Positions 42,411 to 51,251 of a DNA stretch of 64,000 nucleotides are shown in pieces; the stretch's first letter is position 1, and each line of letters opens with the position of its first letter. Origin of the DNA: Halococcus qingdaonensis. GTDB lineage: Archaea; Halobacteriota; Halobacteria; Halobacteriales; Halococcaceae. Location: assembly GCF_024508235.1 (NCBI RefSeq), contig NZ_CP101943.1, forward strand, positions 2,143,112-2,207,111, read 5' to 3'. A model generated the notes under the pieces. That model was not told where the DNA came from. It searched no databases and saw only the letters and a list, made by a program, of their open reading frames with translations. A program made the position numbers and the translations under genes.

Positions 42411-42908
42411 ATGACACCTAGCCGTACCGATCGTGTGACGACCGTCGAGCCCACCCGAACCCGCGAGGCCGTTCGTGCCGATCTGCTCGCGGTGTTCCGT
42501 ATCGAGAAGGCCTCGTTCGCCCAACCGTGGCCCTACCGTGCGTTCGAGCGCTTTCTCGGAATTCCGGGCTTTCTCGTCGTCGACGTCGACGACGGCGGTG
42601 AGACGGGCGCGATCGCCGGCTACGTCGTCGCCGACAGCGAACGCCAGCGCGGCCGGCCGGTCGGCCACCTCAAGGACATCGCGGTCGATCCAAGCTATCG
42701 CGGACGGGGGATCGGCGCGACGCTGCTCGAACGCGCCCTCGACGCGATGTACCGCCAACAGGTCGGACGGGTGAAACTCGAAGTCCGCGAGAGCAACGAG
42801 CCCGCACTCGCGCTCTACCGACAATATGGCTTCGTCCACCGCAGCACCGCGACGGGCTACTACGCCGACGGCGAGGACGCGCTCGTGCTCGTCCGCGAGT
42901 TCGACTGA
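42411..42908 (+). CDS. rimI: Ribosomal-protein-alanine N-acetyltransferase
   Basis: A 165-residue GNAT acetyltransferase. The acetyl-CoA loop is DPSYRGRGIGATLLERAL (R-G-x-G-I/A), and the C-terminal KLEVRESNEPALALYRQYGF is the RimI/Ard1 signature. It acetylates protein N-termini. It is divergent from sepF with 68 bases between the starts. Confidence 0.9.
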   Translation: MTPSRTDRVTTVEPTRTREAVRADLLAVFRIEKASFAQPWPYRAFERFLGIPGFLVVDVDDGGETGAIAGYVVADSERQRGRPVGHLKDIAVDPSYRGRGIGATLLERALDAMYRQQVGRVKLEVRESNEPALALYRQYGFVHRSTATGYYADGEDALVLVREFD

Positions 42909-42911
42909 CGC

Positions 42912-43008
42912 TACTGTCGGAGGGATACCACGACCATCGCACAGGTCGACTCGCTTCCCGTCCCGACGTTTGCGAGGGCGGCTGATGGAATACGTCCCTC
43001 CGACAGTA
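42912..43008. repeat. 97-bp element with perfect 14-bp inverted ends
   Basis: TACTGTCGGAGGGA at 42912-42925 and its inverse at 42995-43008 enclose 69 bases between the convergent rimI and subtilase genes. The element starts 4 bases after the rimI stop and ends 1 base before the subtilase stop. The arms could form a hairpin in RNA from either side; no T-run is visible. See also 27483-27581. Confidence 0.55.
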
Positions 43009-44058
43009 TCACTCCCCGTTCACCGTTGCCGCATAGTCGGCCAGTCCCGCCCCGTCGCGCGGCTGGTCCGGTATGTTTCGTGCTGCGGCCTCGAACTCGC
43101 GCATGATCGGCTCCGGCGCTGTCTCCGGAGCGACGGTCAGATATTTCGCGACCATCCCGGTGACCTCGGGGGACGAAAAGGACGTTCCCGAGGCCTTGAC
43201 CCACGGTCCGTCAAGCTCCGTGCCCATCGCCGTACCGGACGCCTGCGCGAGGCGGTTGTCCTTACCGATGGCCGCGACATCGGGGTTGTCACGGTCGGGG
43301 TTGTAGGACGAAAACTCCGCGATCGCCCCGTCCTCGGTGCAGGCCGCGATCGAGAAGGCACGCTCGGCAGTCGCCGGACTGCCCGATTTCTCGCCCGAAT
43401 TTCCGGCCGATACGACGTCTCTGATGCCCTTCTCGACGAGTTCGTTGTGTGTTCGGTTGATGGCTTGCGAGCTCTCGCTCGATCCCCAGGACATGTTGAC
43501 GACGTCGTACTCCTCGACGTTGGTGTGGAGCCACTCGTAGGCGCGCATGATGACGTTGTTCTTCGTCTGTCCCTCCTCGCCGAAGATCCGTAGCGCGACG
43601 AGCGACGCGTCGGGCGCGAGACGGGTGATCTGACCCAGCACAGCTGTCCCGTGTCCGACCGCGTCACCCTCGCCTGATCCCGTGACGTCGACCTGTTCGA
43701 TACTCTTGCCCTCGAAGGCCGGATGCTCGGGGTCGATCCCCGAGTCCATCGCCACGACGGTCAGCCCCTCGCCGGTGGTATCGTCGTCGGGCACGTCGTG
43801 GAGTTCGCGCACGTCCTCGATCGTCGCCACCGCCGCGGGGTCCTCGCTGACGGCGGCGGGTTCGAGGTGCGGTTCGACGGTCATGTTCGGTTCGAGATCG
43901 AGCACGCGGTCGTCGTCGGCGATCGTCGATTCGTGATCGGCCTCACACTCGATGTAGGCCGCCCCGCTCGTGCCGAAATCGTACGTTTCGACGACGTTGC
44001 ACTCCATTTCGCCGAGGAACCCGGCCGGCTCGCGCGTAAAGACGATGCGGTCGTTCAT
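43009..44058 (-). CDS. Subtilisin-like serine protease (S8), apparently cytoplasmic
   Basis: A 349-residue subtilase with Asp in VVAMDSGIDPEHPAFEG (about 105), His in VGHGTAVLGQI (about 138), oxyanion Asn in VSAGNSGEKSG, and Ser in KASGTSFSSPEVTGMVAKYL. The first 90 residues look like a small I9-type propeptide domain (beta strands, AAYIECEADHE). There is no signal peptide and no Tat motif, unlike halolysins. It may work inside the cell or be exported in another way. Confidence 0.87.
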   Translation of the reverse strand: MNDRIVFTREPAGFLGEMECNVVETYDFGTSGAAYIECEADHESTIADDDRVLDLEPNMTVEPHLEPAAVSEDPAAVATIEDVRELHDVPDDDTTGEGLTVVAMDSGIDPEHPAFEGKSIEQVDVTGSGEGDAVGHGTAVLGQITRLAPDASLVALRIFGEEGQTKNNVIMRAYEWLHTNVEEYDVVNMSWGSSESSQAINRTHNELVEKGIRDVVSAGNSGEKSGSPATAERAFSIAACTEDGAIAEFSSYNPDRDNPDVAAIGKDNRLAQASGTAMGTELDGPWVKASGTSFSSPEVTGMVAKYLTVAPETAPEPIMREFEAAARNIPDQPRDGAGLADYAATVNGE

Positions 44059-44159
44059 GCTACCATACCACGTACGTCGTGCGAGCCCTTAACAGTTCAG
44101 CCCGAATCGGGCGAAAAAATCGTCCGCTCGACGTGCGGACTGTGACTCCGACGCGCGAC

Positions 44160-45347
44160 CTACTTCTCGACGATCCGCTCGTCGACCGCTTCGCCGAAGT
44201 GTCTGGCCGTCGATTCGTAGTAGACGCGCACCTCGTCGCCGGGTTCGAGCTCCGTCACCGCGCGCGGCCCCTCGCGGGTGGCGACCTTGATCGTCTCCGC
44301 GTTCTGGAGCAGCGTCTCGATCCGGTCGCCCGTGGGCTCGCCGCCCTCCGCGTCGTCGATGTCGCTGCCGACGACGGCCTCGATGCGGAACATCGGCCGG
44401 CGCTCGATCTTCGCCCGCCCCACGAGCGCCTCGCGCGCGTGGCCCTCGGTGTCGACGATCTGGATCTCGTCACCGCTGCCGAGTTCCGAGAGATACTTCG
44501 TCCCGCCGCCGGGCGTGCGCGCGTAGGCGTGGACGGCACCGGCGTTCACCCGGAACGGCCGCGAGGCGACGTAGGGCGACTCGGCGGTCTCGGCGTGGAC
44601 GAAGAACAGTCCCCGGGACATCGAGCCGACGAGCATCCCCTCGTCGCCCTCCATCAGCGATCCCGTATCGACGCAGACCCGATCGGCCGAGCCGACCTGT
44701 TCGACGGCGGTGATCTCGGCCCACTGGAGGTCGAGCGTCTCGCGCTCGGCCGCGTCGCGGATCTCGACGGTCTCGCGGATCTCGTCGGGGTCGTCGCTGT
44801 CGAGCAACACGCCGTCGGCACCCGTCTCGAGCGTCTCGAAGGCGGTCTTGGCCTCCGCCGCGCTCTCGACGCCCGCGACGAGTTCGGTCTCGTCGCCGAT
44901 GCGCGCGATGAGGTTCTCCAGAGGGATGATCGTCCAATCCTCGCCGACGACGATCGTGTGCTCGGCCGCGTCGGCGGCCTCCTCGGCGAACGCCTCGTAG
45001 TCGTCGTCGAGAATGCGGACGTAGGCCCCGTCGGCTTCGCCCCGTCGCAGTGCCGAGAGGTCGGCCGACCCCGAGAGATCGGGCGGGAGATCGACGGAAC
45101 CGTCACCCTCGCCGTCCTTGCCGACGACGGTCGCGTCCGGTGCGTCGCCGGTGTCGATGACGTCGACGCCGTTGCCGTCGCCGAAGGCCGCGACCGAGAC
45201 CGCGCCAAGTTCGCGCACGCGCGAGACATCGCTCTCGTCGCAGAGCACCCAGTCGACGCCGGCCTCGAGACCGGCGGTGATGCGCCGCTTGCGACTCTCC
45301 CAATCGCCGACCGAGCCGTCCGCCTTGAGCCAGACCGTCCGTGTCAT
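44160..45347 (-). CDS. 3-dehydroquinate synthase II (archaeal AroB' type)
   Basis: A 395-residue enzyme of the archaeal DHQ synthase II family, which closes ADH (2-amino-3,7-dideoxy-D-threo-hept-6-ulosonate) to 3-dehydroquinate with loss of ammonia, replacing the classical AroB. Signature parts: MTRTVWLKADGSVGDWESRK, EDWTIIPLENLIARIGDETE, VCVDTGSLMEGDEGMLVGSM and GALVHAYA-like AGAVHAYARTPGGGTKYLSE. It is NAD-dependent. It shares the block with ADH synthase, its upstream enzyme. Confidence 0.92.
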   Translation of the reverse strand: MTRTVWLKADGSVGDWESRKRRITAGLEAGVDWVLCDESDVSRVRELGAVSVAAFGDGNGVDVIDTGDAPDATVVGKDGEGDGSVDLPPDLSGSADLSALRRGEADGAYVRILDDDYEAFAEEAADAAEHTIVVGEDWTIIPLENLIARIGDETELVAGVESAAEAKTAFETLETGADGVLLDSDDPDEIRETVEIRDAAERETLDLQWAEITAVEQVGSADRVCVDTGSLMEGDEGMLVGSMSRGLFFVHAETAESPYVASRPFRVNAGAVHAYARTPGGGTKYLSELGSGDEIQIVDTEGHAREALVGRAKIERRPMFRIEAVVGSDIDDAEGGEPTGDRIETLLQNAETIKVATREGPRAVTELEPGDEVRVYYESTARHFGEAVDERIVEK

Positions 45348-45704
45348 GTCGTGGCGGTCGAAGCGGGCAGGCTTGAACGTGGCGAAAGCGGTCGCTGTGA
45401 GTGGAAATCACGTTCGTTGCGCAGCGGCGTCGCTCCACACAAGCGGTGTCACGAAACGGGACCAACGGGGGACGACGGCGGACCAACTCTGAACGATGCG
45501 GGTGATGCCACGCAACGGCCGCTCGTCATCCCGACGTGGGCGGAGCAGTGATCGGCTCCACGTTGACTAAACGTTTCGTTAGGTCATAAGCCTTCTGCTG
45601 GCACAATACGGGTTCGTCGTGAGGGGGCGATAGGTTACCCCGAAGTGCGATCGTGTTTCGAAGAATGCGATGATGGAACAATCGGGTGAAGACTCGCTCC
45701 GTCG
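45348..45704. other. 357-base gap with a possible promoter and short upstream ORF
   Basis: On the minus strand GGCTTATGACC (45582-45592) is followed by the imperfect palindrome GACCTAACG-AAA-CGTTTAGTC (7 of 9 paired, 45565-45585). A transcript from there would have a leader of about 210 bases before the DHQ synthase II gene, containing a 26-codon ORF (45449-45529, MTSGRCVASPASF...). Both are weak. Nothing else with protein-like composition is seen. Confidence 0.35.
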
Positions 45705-46499
45705 CTACGCCTCGACGGCCAATCCGGCGCGATCGAGCGCTTCCTCGGTCGGGAGGTCGTCGTGGACGACGCCGGAGACCGCGCGCGCCATCGCCTCGGG
45801 ATCGTCGTGCTGGAAGACGGTCCGGCCCATCGAGACGCCGGCCGCACCGGCGTCCATCGCGCCGCGGACGGCGTCGAGCGAGGCACGGTCGCCGGCCGGA
45901 TCGCCGCCGGCGATGAGGACGGGCAGGCGGGTCGCGTCGGTCACTCGCTCGAAACTCTCGGCATCGCCCGAGTAGCCCGTCTTGATGAGATCGGCACCGA
46001 GCTCCTCGCCGAGTCTGGCGGCATGGGCGAGGCGTTCGGGGTCAGCTTCGTCGACGCCCGGCCCGCGTGCGTAGGTCATCGCGAGCACGGGAACGCCGAA
46101 CTCGGCGGCGCGTTCGGTGACGTCCGCGAGATCCTCGATCTGGTTCGGCTCGGTCTCGCTGCCGACGTTGAGATGGAGCGAGACGGCGTCCGCGCCCGCC
46201 CGGATCGCGCTCTCGACGGTGCCCGTGCGCCGTTTGTCGTTCGTATCCGGGCCGTCGGCCGTCGAGCCGTTGAGGTGGACGATGTAGCCAGCGCCGTTGC
46301 TGTTGGGATGGACCCGCGGCGCGATGCCCTTCTGTGTGAGTATCGAATCCGCGCCGCCGCGTGTCACCGCGTCGATCGTGGATTCGATGTCCGCGAGCCC
46401 CGCGACCGCCCCGAGGGTGAGCCCGTGGTCCATCGGTACCACGAGGTAGCGGCCGTCGGTTCCGATGCGATCGAGTCGTGCGTGCGTCCCGGCGTGCAT
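45705..46499 (-). CDS. ADH synthase (2-amino-3,7-dideoxy-D-threo-hept-6-ulosonate synthase)
   Basis: A 264-residue class I aldolase-fold enzyme related to archaeal fructose-bisphosphate aldolase, with DGRYLVVPMDHGLTLGAVAG, ADAVSLHLNVGSETE, ADLIKTGYSGDAESFE (Schiff-base lysine in LIKTGY) and IAGGDPAGDRASLDAV. Archaea use it to begin aromatic amino-acid synthesis from aspartate semialdehyde and a ketose phosphate. The ATG at 46497-46499 gives MHAGTHARLDRIG, matching homologs. Placed between trpA and DHQ synthase II. Confidence 0.9.
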   Translation of the reverse strand: MHAGTHARLDRIGTDGRYLVVPMDHGLTLGAVAGLADIESTIDAVTRGGADSILTQKGIAPRVHPNSNGAGYIVHLNGSTADGPDTNDKRRTGTVESAIRAGADAVSLHLNVGSETEPNQIEDLADVTERAAEFGVPVLAMTYARGPGVDEADPERLAHAARLGEELGADLIKTGYSGDAESFERVTDATRLPVLIAGGDPAGDRASLDAVRGAMDAGAAGVSMGRTVFQHDDPEAMARAVSGVVHDDLPTEEALDRAGLAVEA

Positions 46500-46522
46500 A
46501 CTGACAGTCGGTGCCACGGTGG

Positions 46523-47335
46523 TTATGTTCGTTCCGGTCGCGGCGCGACCCCCGCCACCGCGCCCTCCTTCAGTTCGCGCGCCGTCGCTTCCAGTTCGTC
46601 GGCAGCATCGGTCCCCTCCTGGGCGATGATATCGACGAAGACGCTGCCGGCGACGACGCCCTCCGCGCCGGCGGCGACGATCTCACGAGCGTGCTCGCCG
46701 TTCGAAACACCGAAGCCGACGGCACGCGGGACGTCGGCCTCCGCAAGTCGCGCGAGCGAGTCATGAGTCTGATCGCTTACGTCCGCGCGCGCACCGGTCG
46801 TCCCGAGGCGAGCCTGGACGTAGACGAACCCCGAAACCCGCTCCAGCACTCGCTCCAAACGCTCGCCGCGCGTCGTCGGCGCGACGATGAAGACCAGATC
46901 GATATCGTGGAAATCGCAGGCCGATTTCAGCGTGTCGCTTTCCTCGACGGGGAGGTCGGGCACGATGAGTCCCGCGAGGCCCGCCTCGGCGGCAGCCTCG
47001 ACAAACGGCTCGACGCCCCTCTCCTGTCCGTACTGGTAGATGAGGTTGTAGTAGGTCATGCAGACGAGGGGGACGTCGACGTCGAGACTCGCCACGAGGT
47101 CGAAAAAGCGGTCGGGCGTCATGCCGGCGTCAAGCGCGCGCTGGATCGCGTTCTGGATGGTGGGACCGTCGGCAATCGGCTCCGAGAAGGGTAGACCGAG
47201 TTCGATGACGTCCGCGCCGCCGTCGGCGAGCGCACGCACCTGTGCGGCGGTCGCGTCGGGGTCCGGGTCGCCGGCGGTGATGTAGGGCACGAGCGCCGCG
47301 TCGGTGTCCTCGAAGGCTGCACGGATCGCACTCAT
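46523..47335 (-). CDS. trpA: Tryptophan synthase alpha subunit
   Basis: A 270-residue TIM barrel that cleaves indole-3-glycerol phosphate. Catalytic Glu lies in [12 protein letters not shown] and catalytic Asp in [15 protein letters not shown]. The usual FSDP is FSEP here (the Asp next to the beta-subunit contact loop is Glu); the catalytic residues are kept. [11 protein letters not shown] and [14 protein letters not shown] are also present. Overlaps trpB by four bases. Confidence 0.95.
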   Translation of the reverse strand: MSAIRAAFEDTDAALVPYITAGDPDPDATAAQVRALADGGADVIELGLPFSEPIADGPTIQNAIQRALDAGMTPDRFFDLVASLDVDVPLVCMTYYNLIYQYGQERGVEPFVEAAAEAGLAGLIVPDLPVEESDTLKSACDFHDIDLVFIVAPTTRGERLERVLERVSGFVYVQARLGTTGARADVSDQTHDSLARLAEADVPRAVGFGVSNGEHAREIVAAGAEGVVAGSVFVDIIAQEGTDAADELEATARELKEGAVAGVAPRPERT

Positions 47336-48579
47336 TCGAAGACCTCCATCGTGGGCGCGCTCTCGATGTCGCGCTTTTCGGTCTCCTCGATAACGCTTTC
47401 GAGGTCCTTGTCGCCCCGGCCCGAGACGTTGACTACGATGTGCTCGCCGGGGCTTTCGATTTCTTCGAGATACGCGAGCGCATGGGAGGTTTCGAGCGCC
47501 GGGATGATTCCCTCCAGTCGGGACAGGCGATGGAACGCGGAGAGCGCGGCGTCGTCGCCGACCGAGACCGCTCGCACACGGTCACTATCGACGAGATCGG
47601 CGAGTTCCGGGCCGACCCCCGCGTAGTCGAGGCCCGCGCTCACGCTGTGTGATTCGAGAATCTGGCCGTCCGAGTTCTGGAGGAGTTTCGTGCGCGCGCC
47701 GTGGAGGACGCCCTCCTCGCCAATCGATAGCGAGGCCGAGTTGGGTGCGAGATCCTCCTCTTCGTCGATTTTCAAACTACTGCCGCCGGCCTCGACGGCG
47801 ACCAGCGAGACGGTATCGTCCTCAACGAACGCGTCGAACGCGCCCATCGTGTTCGAGCCGCCGCCGGCACATGCGAGGACGCTGTCCGGGAGAGCCCCTA
47901 TTTTCTCTTCCATCTGGCGTTTCGCCTCCGTACCGATGACGGACTGGAAGCCCCGGACCATCGTCGGGAACGGGTGCGGCCCGACGACCGAGCCGATGAC
48001 GTAGTGGGTGTCCTCGACCGTGGTCGCCCACTCGCGCATCGCCTCGTTGGTGGCCTCTTTGAGTGTACCGCTGCCCGTGCTCACCGGGTTGAGCTCCGCC
48101 CCGTTCAGCCGCATGCGGAAGACGTTCGGGCGCTGGCGGTTGATGTCGCGCTCGCCCATGAACACTTCACAGTCCATGTCGAGGTGGGCGGCGGCCATCG
48201 CGGTCGCCGTTCCGTGCTGGCCCGCACCGGTCTCGGCGATGATGCGCTCCTTGCCCATGTACTTCGCCAGCAGCACCTGTCCGAGCGCGTTGTTCAGTTT
48301 GTGCGCACCCCCGTGCAGGAGGTCCTCTCGCTTGAGGTAGACGTCGAACCCGTATCGCGAGCTCAGCGTCTCGGCGTGCTGGAGCGGCGTCGGTCGCCCG
48401 CCGAACTCCCGTAGTCGCGTCCGGAACTCGTCCATGAACCCGTCCTCGTTGTCGAGCACGTAGCGTCGGTAGGCGTCGTCGAGTTCCGAAATCGCGGGCA
48501 TCAGCGCTTCGGGCACGTATTGGCCGCCGTACTCGCCGAATTTTCCCGATGTCTCCTCGCCCGCGTCGGTCTCGCTCAT
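47332..48579 (-). CDS. trpB: Tryptophan synthase beta subunit
   Basis: A 415-residue PLP enzyme joining indole and serine. The PLP lysine is in [20 protein letters not shown]; the phosphate loop [12 protein letters not shown] and the start [17 protein letters not shown] mark the TrpB1 type that pairs with TrpA. Overlaps both trpA and trpC by four bases. Confidence 0.96.
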   Translation of the reverse strand: MSETDAGEETSGKFGEYGGQYVPEALMPAISELDDAYRRYVLDNEDGFMDEFRTRLREFGGRPTPLQHAETLSSRYGFDVYLKREDLLHGGAHKLNNALGQVLLAKYMGKERIIAETGAGQHGTATAMAAAHLDMDCEVFMGERDINRQRPNVFRMRLNGAELNPVSTGSGTLKEATNEAMREWATTVEDTHYVIGSVVGPHPFPTMVRGFQSVIGTEAKRQMEEKIGALPDSVLACAGGGSNTMGAFDAFVEDDTVSLVAVEAGGSSLKIDEEEDLAPNSASLSIGEEGVLHGARTKLLQNSDGQILESHSVSAGLDYAGVGPELADLVDSDRVRAVSVGDDAALSAFHRLSRLEGIIPALETSHALAYLEEIESPGEHIVVNVSGRGDKDLESVIEETEKRDIESAPTMEVFE

Positions 48580-49334
48580 CGCTCCGCCCCCACGAGCCGC
48601 CGGGTGTTCGCCGCGACGTCGCCGTCCATGAGCGCGCTGCCGACAAGCAGCCCGTCGGACCCGGCACGGCGCATCCGCGCGGCGTCTTCCTCGCTGGCGA
48701 TACCGCTCTCGGCGACGAGCGTCACGTCCGCGGGTGCGTGGGGCGCGAGCTCCTCGAAGGTCGAGAGACTTACCTCCAAACGGGCGAGATCGCGGTTGTT
48801 GATGCCCACGATCTCCGCCCCGGCCGCGAGCGCGTCGTCGAGCTCCCCTCGGGTGTGGACCTCGACGAGCGGCTGGAACCCGCGCTCGCGCGCTGCTGTG
48901 ACGAGTCCCGAGAGATCGTCGACGAACCGTGCGATCAGGAGCACGGCGTCGGCCTCGACGATGTCCAATTGATCTTCACGACGGATGAAGTCTTTTCGGA
49001 GAACGGGCACCGAGACACGCTCGCGCACCCGTCGGAGAGCGTCGGGCGACCCGCCGAAATGGTCGGGTTCGGTGAGGACAGAGAGTGCCGCCGCACCGCC
49101 GTCGACCAGCGCCTCGGCGAGTTCGACCGGATCGTCGTCGCGCCGGCCGTCGGTCGTCGGGCTCGTGGGCTTGACCTCGCCGATGATCGGCACTCGACCG
49201 TCCTCCTCGGCCGCTGCGAGCGCCGCCGGCAGCGATCGTGCAGCGACCGACAACCGCCGGTCACCACCGCCGCGCTCGTCGGCGGCGGCCAATATCGACT
49301 CGATCGCGGGAGCGACCCCCTCGCTGGCGTTCAT
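48576..49334 (-). CDS. trpC: Indole-3-glycerol-phosphate synthase
   Basis: A 252-residue TIM-barrel enzyme. Catalytic residues sit in [33 protein letters not shown] and [10 protein letters not shown]. First gene of trpCBA. It is not fused to TrpF, as usual in haloarchaea. Two TGTACA boxes precede it. Confidence 0.95.
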   Translation of the reverse strand: MNASEGVAPAIESILAAADERGGGDRRLSVAARSLPAALAAAEEDGRVPIIGEVKPTSPTTDGRRDDDPVELAEALVDGGAAALSVLTEPDHFGGSPDALRRVRERVSVPVLRKDFIRREDQLDIVEADAVLLIARFVDDLSGLVTAARERGFQPLVEVHTRGELDDALAAGAEIVGINNRDLARLEVSLSTFEELAPHAPADVTLVAESGIASEEDAARMRRAGSDGLLVGSALMDGDVAANTRRLVGAER

Positions 49335-49337
49335 TGT

Positions 49338-49363
49338 TGTACATCAAGGCACTGTTTTGTACA
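49338..49363 (-). promoter_or_regulatory. Paired TGTACA boxes over the trpC promoter
   Basis: TGTACA occurs at 49338-49343 and 49358-49363, exactly 20 bases apart (two helical turns), each inside a longer repeat that reads GCCTT-n-ATGTACAA on the minus strand. The second box overlaps the TATA-like TTATGTACA about 27 bases before the trpC ATG; the first lies just upstream of the ATG. TGTACA is the TRP-box consensus of the methanogen repressor TrpY. Confidence 0.65.
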
Positions 49364-49428
49364 TAAGGCTTGCGTCACGCACCGCTCGCGGACAGAATGT
49401 TGAAGGTCGACACGGGGCTATATTTGGT

Positions 49429-49884
49429 ATGAGCGAGGCAGCCGGCATCTACGCGCGCGAATCCGACTACCTCGACCGCTGCGTGCAGATCGGCATCGCC
49501 GGCGATCGCGTGCTCTCGGTGAGTTTTCCGGCGAGCCTCGCGGCCGATGCCGACCCCGACCACCCGCTGCTCGACAGACTGTTCGAGTATCTGGCTGGTG
49601 CACCCGACGAGTTCGACGACATCGAGCTCGCACTCACCGTTCCGACCGACCAGCGCGCGGTGCTCGACGCCGTCCGAGAACTCGCCTACGGCGACCAGAC
49701 CACTGTCGAACAGCTCGCACGGCGCATCCCCACGCTCGACGCGGACGACGACCGCGACCGCGTCCGCACCGCCCTCGACGAGAACCCCATCCCGATCCTC
49801 ATTCCCGACCACCGCGTGCGCGACGGCCCGAGCGCCGTCCCGCCGAAGGTCGAGCAGAAGCTCCGCTCGCTCGAAGGGCTCTAA
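49429..49884 (+). CDS. MGMT-domain alkyltransferase-like protein without the catalytic Cys
   Basis: A 151-residue protein resembling the C-terminal DNA-binding domain of O6-alkylguanine-DNA alkyltransferase (helix-turn-helix near TVEQLARRIPTLDADDDRDR and a tail IPILIPDHRVRDGPSA). The active-site PCHRV is replaced by IPDHRV, so it cannot take alkyl groups; alkyltransferase-like proteins (ATL) keep the fold with another residue (often Trp) and flag alkylated bases. A leaderless start is possible but I see no clear TATA. It is divergent from trpC. Confidence 0.75.
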   Translation: MSEAAGIYARESDYLDRCVQIGIAGDRVLSVSFPASLAADADPDHPLLDRLFEYLAGAPDEFDDIELALTVPTDQRAVLDAVRELAYGDQTTVEQLARRIPTLDADDDRDRVRTALDENPIPILIPDHRVRDGPSAVPPKVEQKLRSLEGL

Positions 49885-49887
49885 AAC

Positions 49888-50155
49888 CCACTTTTTTACT
49901 GCGGAGGGTCGCCGGAGGCGACCCTCACTTGCAAAAACCTGGACTAAAAACACCCGCTCGCAAACCACGCGAGCGGTGAACCGCGCTCACTCCGTTCGCA
50001 CGGACACGACATTTTTCGCACCACTTCTGCAACCGCACGGCGCAGCACTGCAGAAGCCCTCGCATCTCTCCGGAAGAGCTTCACCCTTCATCCACCAGGA
50101 CCACAAACCGCACCACCACAACCGCAACGGGCTGCCGCAGCAGCCGAGAGAAAAT
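49888..50155 (-). repeat. Intergenic hairpin cassette, copy C
   Basis: Inverted relative to copies A, B, D and E; fills the gap between the convergent MGMT-like and aldo/keto reductase genes. Read on the minus strand: TCCTGGTGGATGAAGGGTGA, variable part, GAGGGCTTC, hairpin 1 CCGTGC-GAACGGAGTGA-GCGCGG (49981-50003), TTCA, hairpin 2 CCGCTCGC...GCGAGCGG, GTGTTTTTAGTCCAGGTTTTT, and the end hairpin GGGTCGCC-TCC-GGCGACCC, then CCGCAGTAAAAAAGTGGG. The end segment is nearly identical to copy E. Confidence 0.85.
49892..49897 (+). terminator. T6 tract 7 bases after the MGMT-like stop
   Basis: TAA-AACCCAC-TTTTTT-ACTGCGGAGGG: the end of cassette C supplies a T6 tract right after the gene, followed by the hairpin. 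Same arrangement as htpX. Confidence 0.6.
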
Positions 50156-50161
50156 GCGAGT

Positions 50162-51214
50162 TCAGTCGCCGGCGTACGTCGCGCCGACAGCTTCGAGATC
50201 GGATCCATCGACCGACGAGCGGAACCCGGCCATCCCGTCGTCGCGCTCGATGTCGTAGTCGCGGGCGTGGAGATCGGCGACGCGGTCGAGTTCCTCGTCC
50301 GAGAGCGCGGGCGTGTCGGGTGCGGCGGCCCACTCGTCGACGTCGTCGGTCATCCGGAAGGTCGGCGTGACCGAGGCGACCTCGTCGTGGGCGAGCAGCC
50401 ACTGGATAGAAGCCTGTCCCATCGTCCGCTCGCCGTCGCGTTCGAGGAAGCGCAGTTTCTCGACTTTCTCCCAACCGGTGTCGTACCATTCGTCGGGTCG
50501 GAACCCACGGTGGTCGCCCTCGCCGAGTTCAGTCTCAGGTCTGACCTGCTCGTTCAAGAGTCCGGACGAGTGCGGGACGCGCGCGAGGATGCTCGTCGAC
50601 GCGTCGAGATCGTCGATGGTCTCCATGAAATGAGTCCCTGGGGTCTGCTCGAAGACGTTGAACACCACTTGAACGGCGTCGAACTCGTTGGCGATCGCCG
50701 CGTCGCCCTCGGCGAGCCAGCCGATCGAGGGGCCGAGCGCCCAACCGACCGCGTCGACTTTCCCCGACTCGCGCAGTTCGTCGATGGCCTCCAGAACGTC
50801 CTCGTCCACCTCGTCGACGTCCGCGTTGTGGAGGTGAAGCAGATCGAGGCGGTCCATGTCGAGCCTGTCGAGGCTCTTGTCGACCGCCTCGTGAATGTAC
50901 TCCGGCGTCATCTCTTTCGGGATCTCGCCATGGCCGGCCTGTGGATTGTTGTAGAAATCGTAGCCCACCTTGCTGGCGATGGTGATTTCGTCGCGGTGCT
51001 CGGCGAGCGCCTCGCCGATGAGTTCCTCGCTGCGCCCGTGGCCGTAGACGTCGCCCGTGTCGAAGAAGGTGACACCCTGATCGAGCGCGTGACGGACCAG
51101 ATCGATGCTCTCCTGCTCGCCGCGGTCGCCCCACCAATCGGTGCCGACGACCCACGCGCCGAAGCCGATCGTCGATACCTTGACCCCCGAATCACCGAGT
51201 TCGCGGTGCTCCAT
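50162..51214 (-). CDS. Aldo/keto reductase
   Basis: A 350-residue NADP-type oxidoreductase. It begins MEHRELGDSGVKVSTIGFGA, with the tetrad Asp and Tyr in TFFDTGDVYGHGRSEELIGE, Lys in IASKVGYDF and His in LLHLHNADVDE. Near the end is the usual cofactor region (SVTPTFRMTDDVDEWAAA), although the family TPG-x-R/SxxL motif is changed. The substrate is unknown; it belongs to the general stress or sugar aldehyde group. Confidence 0.85.
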   Translation of the reverse strand: MEHRELGDSGVKVSTIGFGAWVVGTDWWGDRGEQESIDLVRHALDQGVTFFDTGDVYGHGRSEELIGEALAEHRDEITIASKVGYDFYNNPQAGHGEIPKEMTPEYIHEAVDKSLDRLDMDRLDLLHLHNADVDEVDEDVLEAIDELRESGKVDAVGWALGPSIGWLAEGDAAIANEFDAVQVVFNVFEQTPGTHFMETIDDLDASTSILARVPHSSGLLNEQVRPETELGEGDHRGFRPDEWYDTGWEKVEKLRFLERDGERTMGQASIQWLLAHDEVASVTPTFRMTDDVDEWAAAPDTPALSDEELDRVADLHARDYDIERDDGMAGFRSSVDGSDLEAVGATYAGD

Positions 51215-51251
51215 GTGTCCACGTTCGGTTCGGCCACACTTAGCGAATGTG

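Noticed and set aside
47160-47215. Loss of a catalytic residue in TrpA (FSEP for FSDP)
   Set aside because: The catalytic Glu (in ELG) and Asp (in ADGP) are both intact; the changed Asp is a contact-loop residue and Glu is a mild change.
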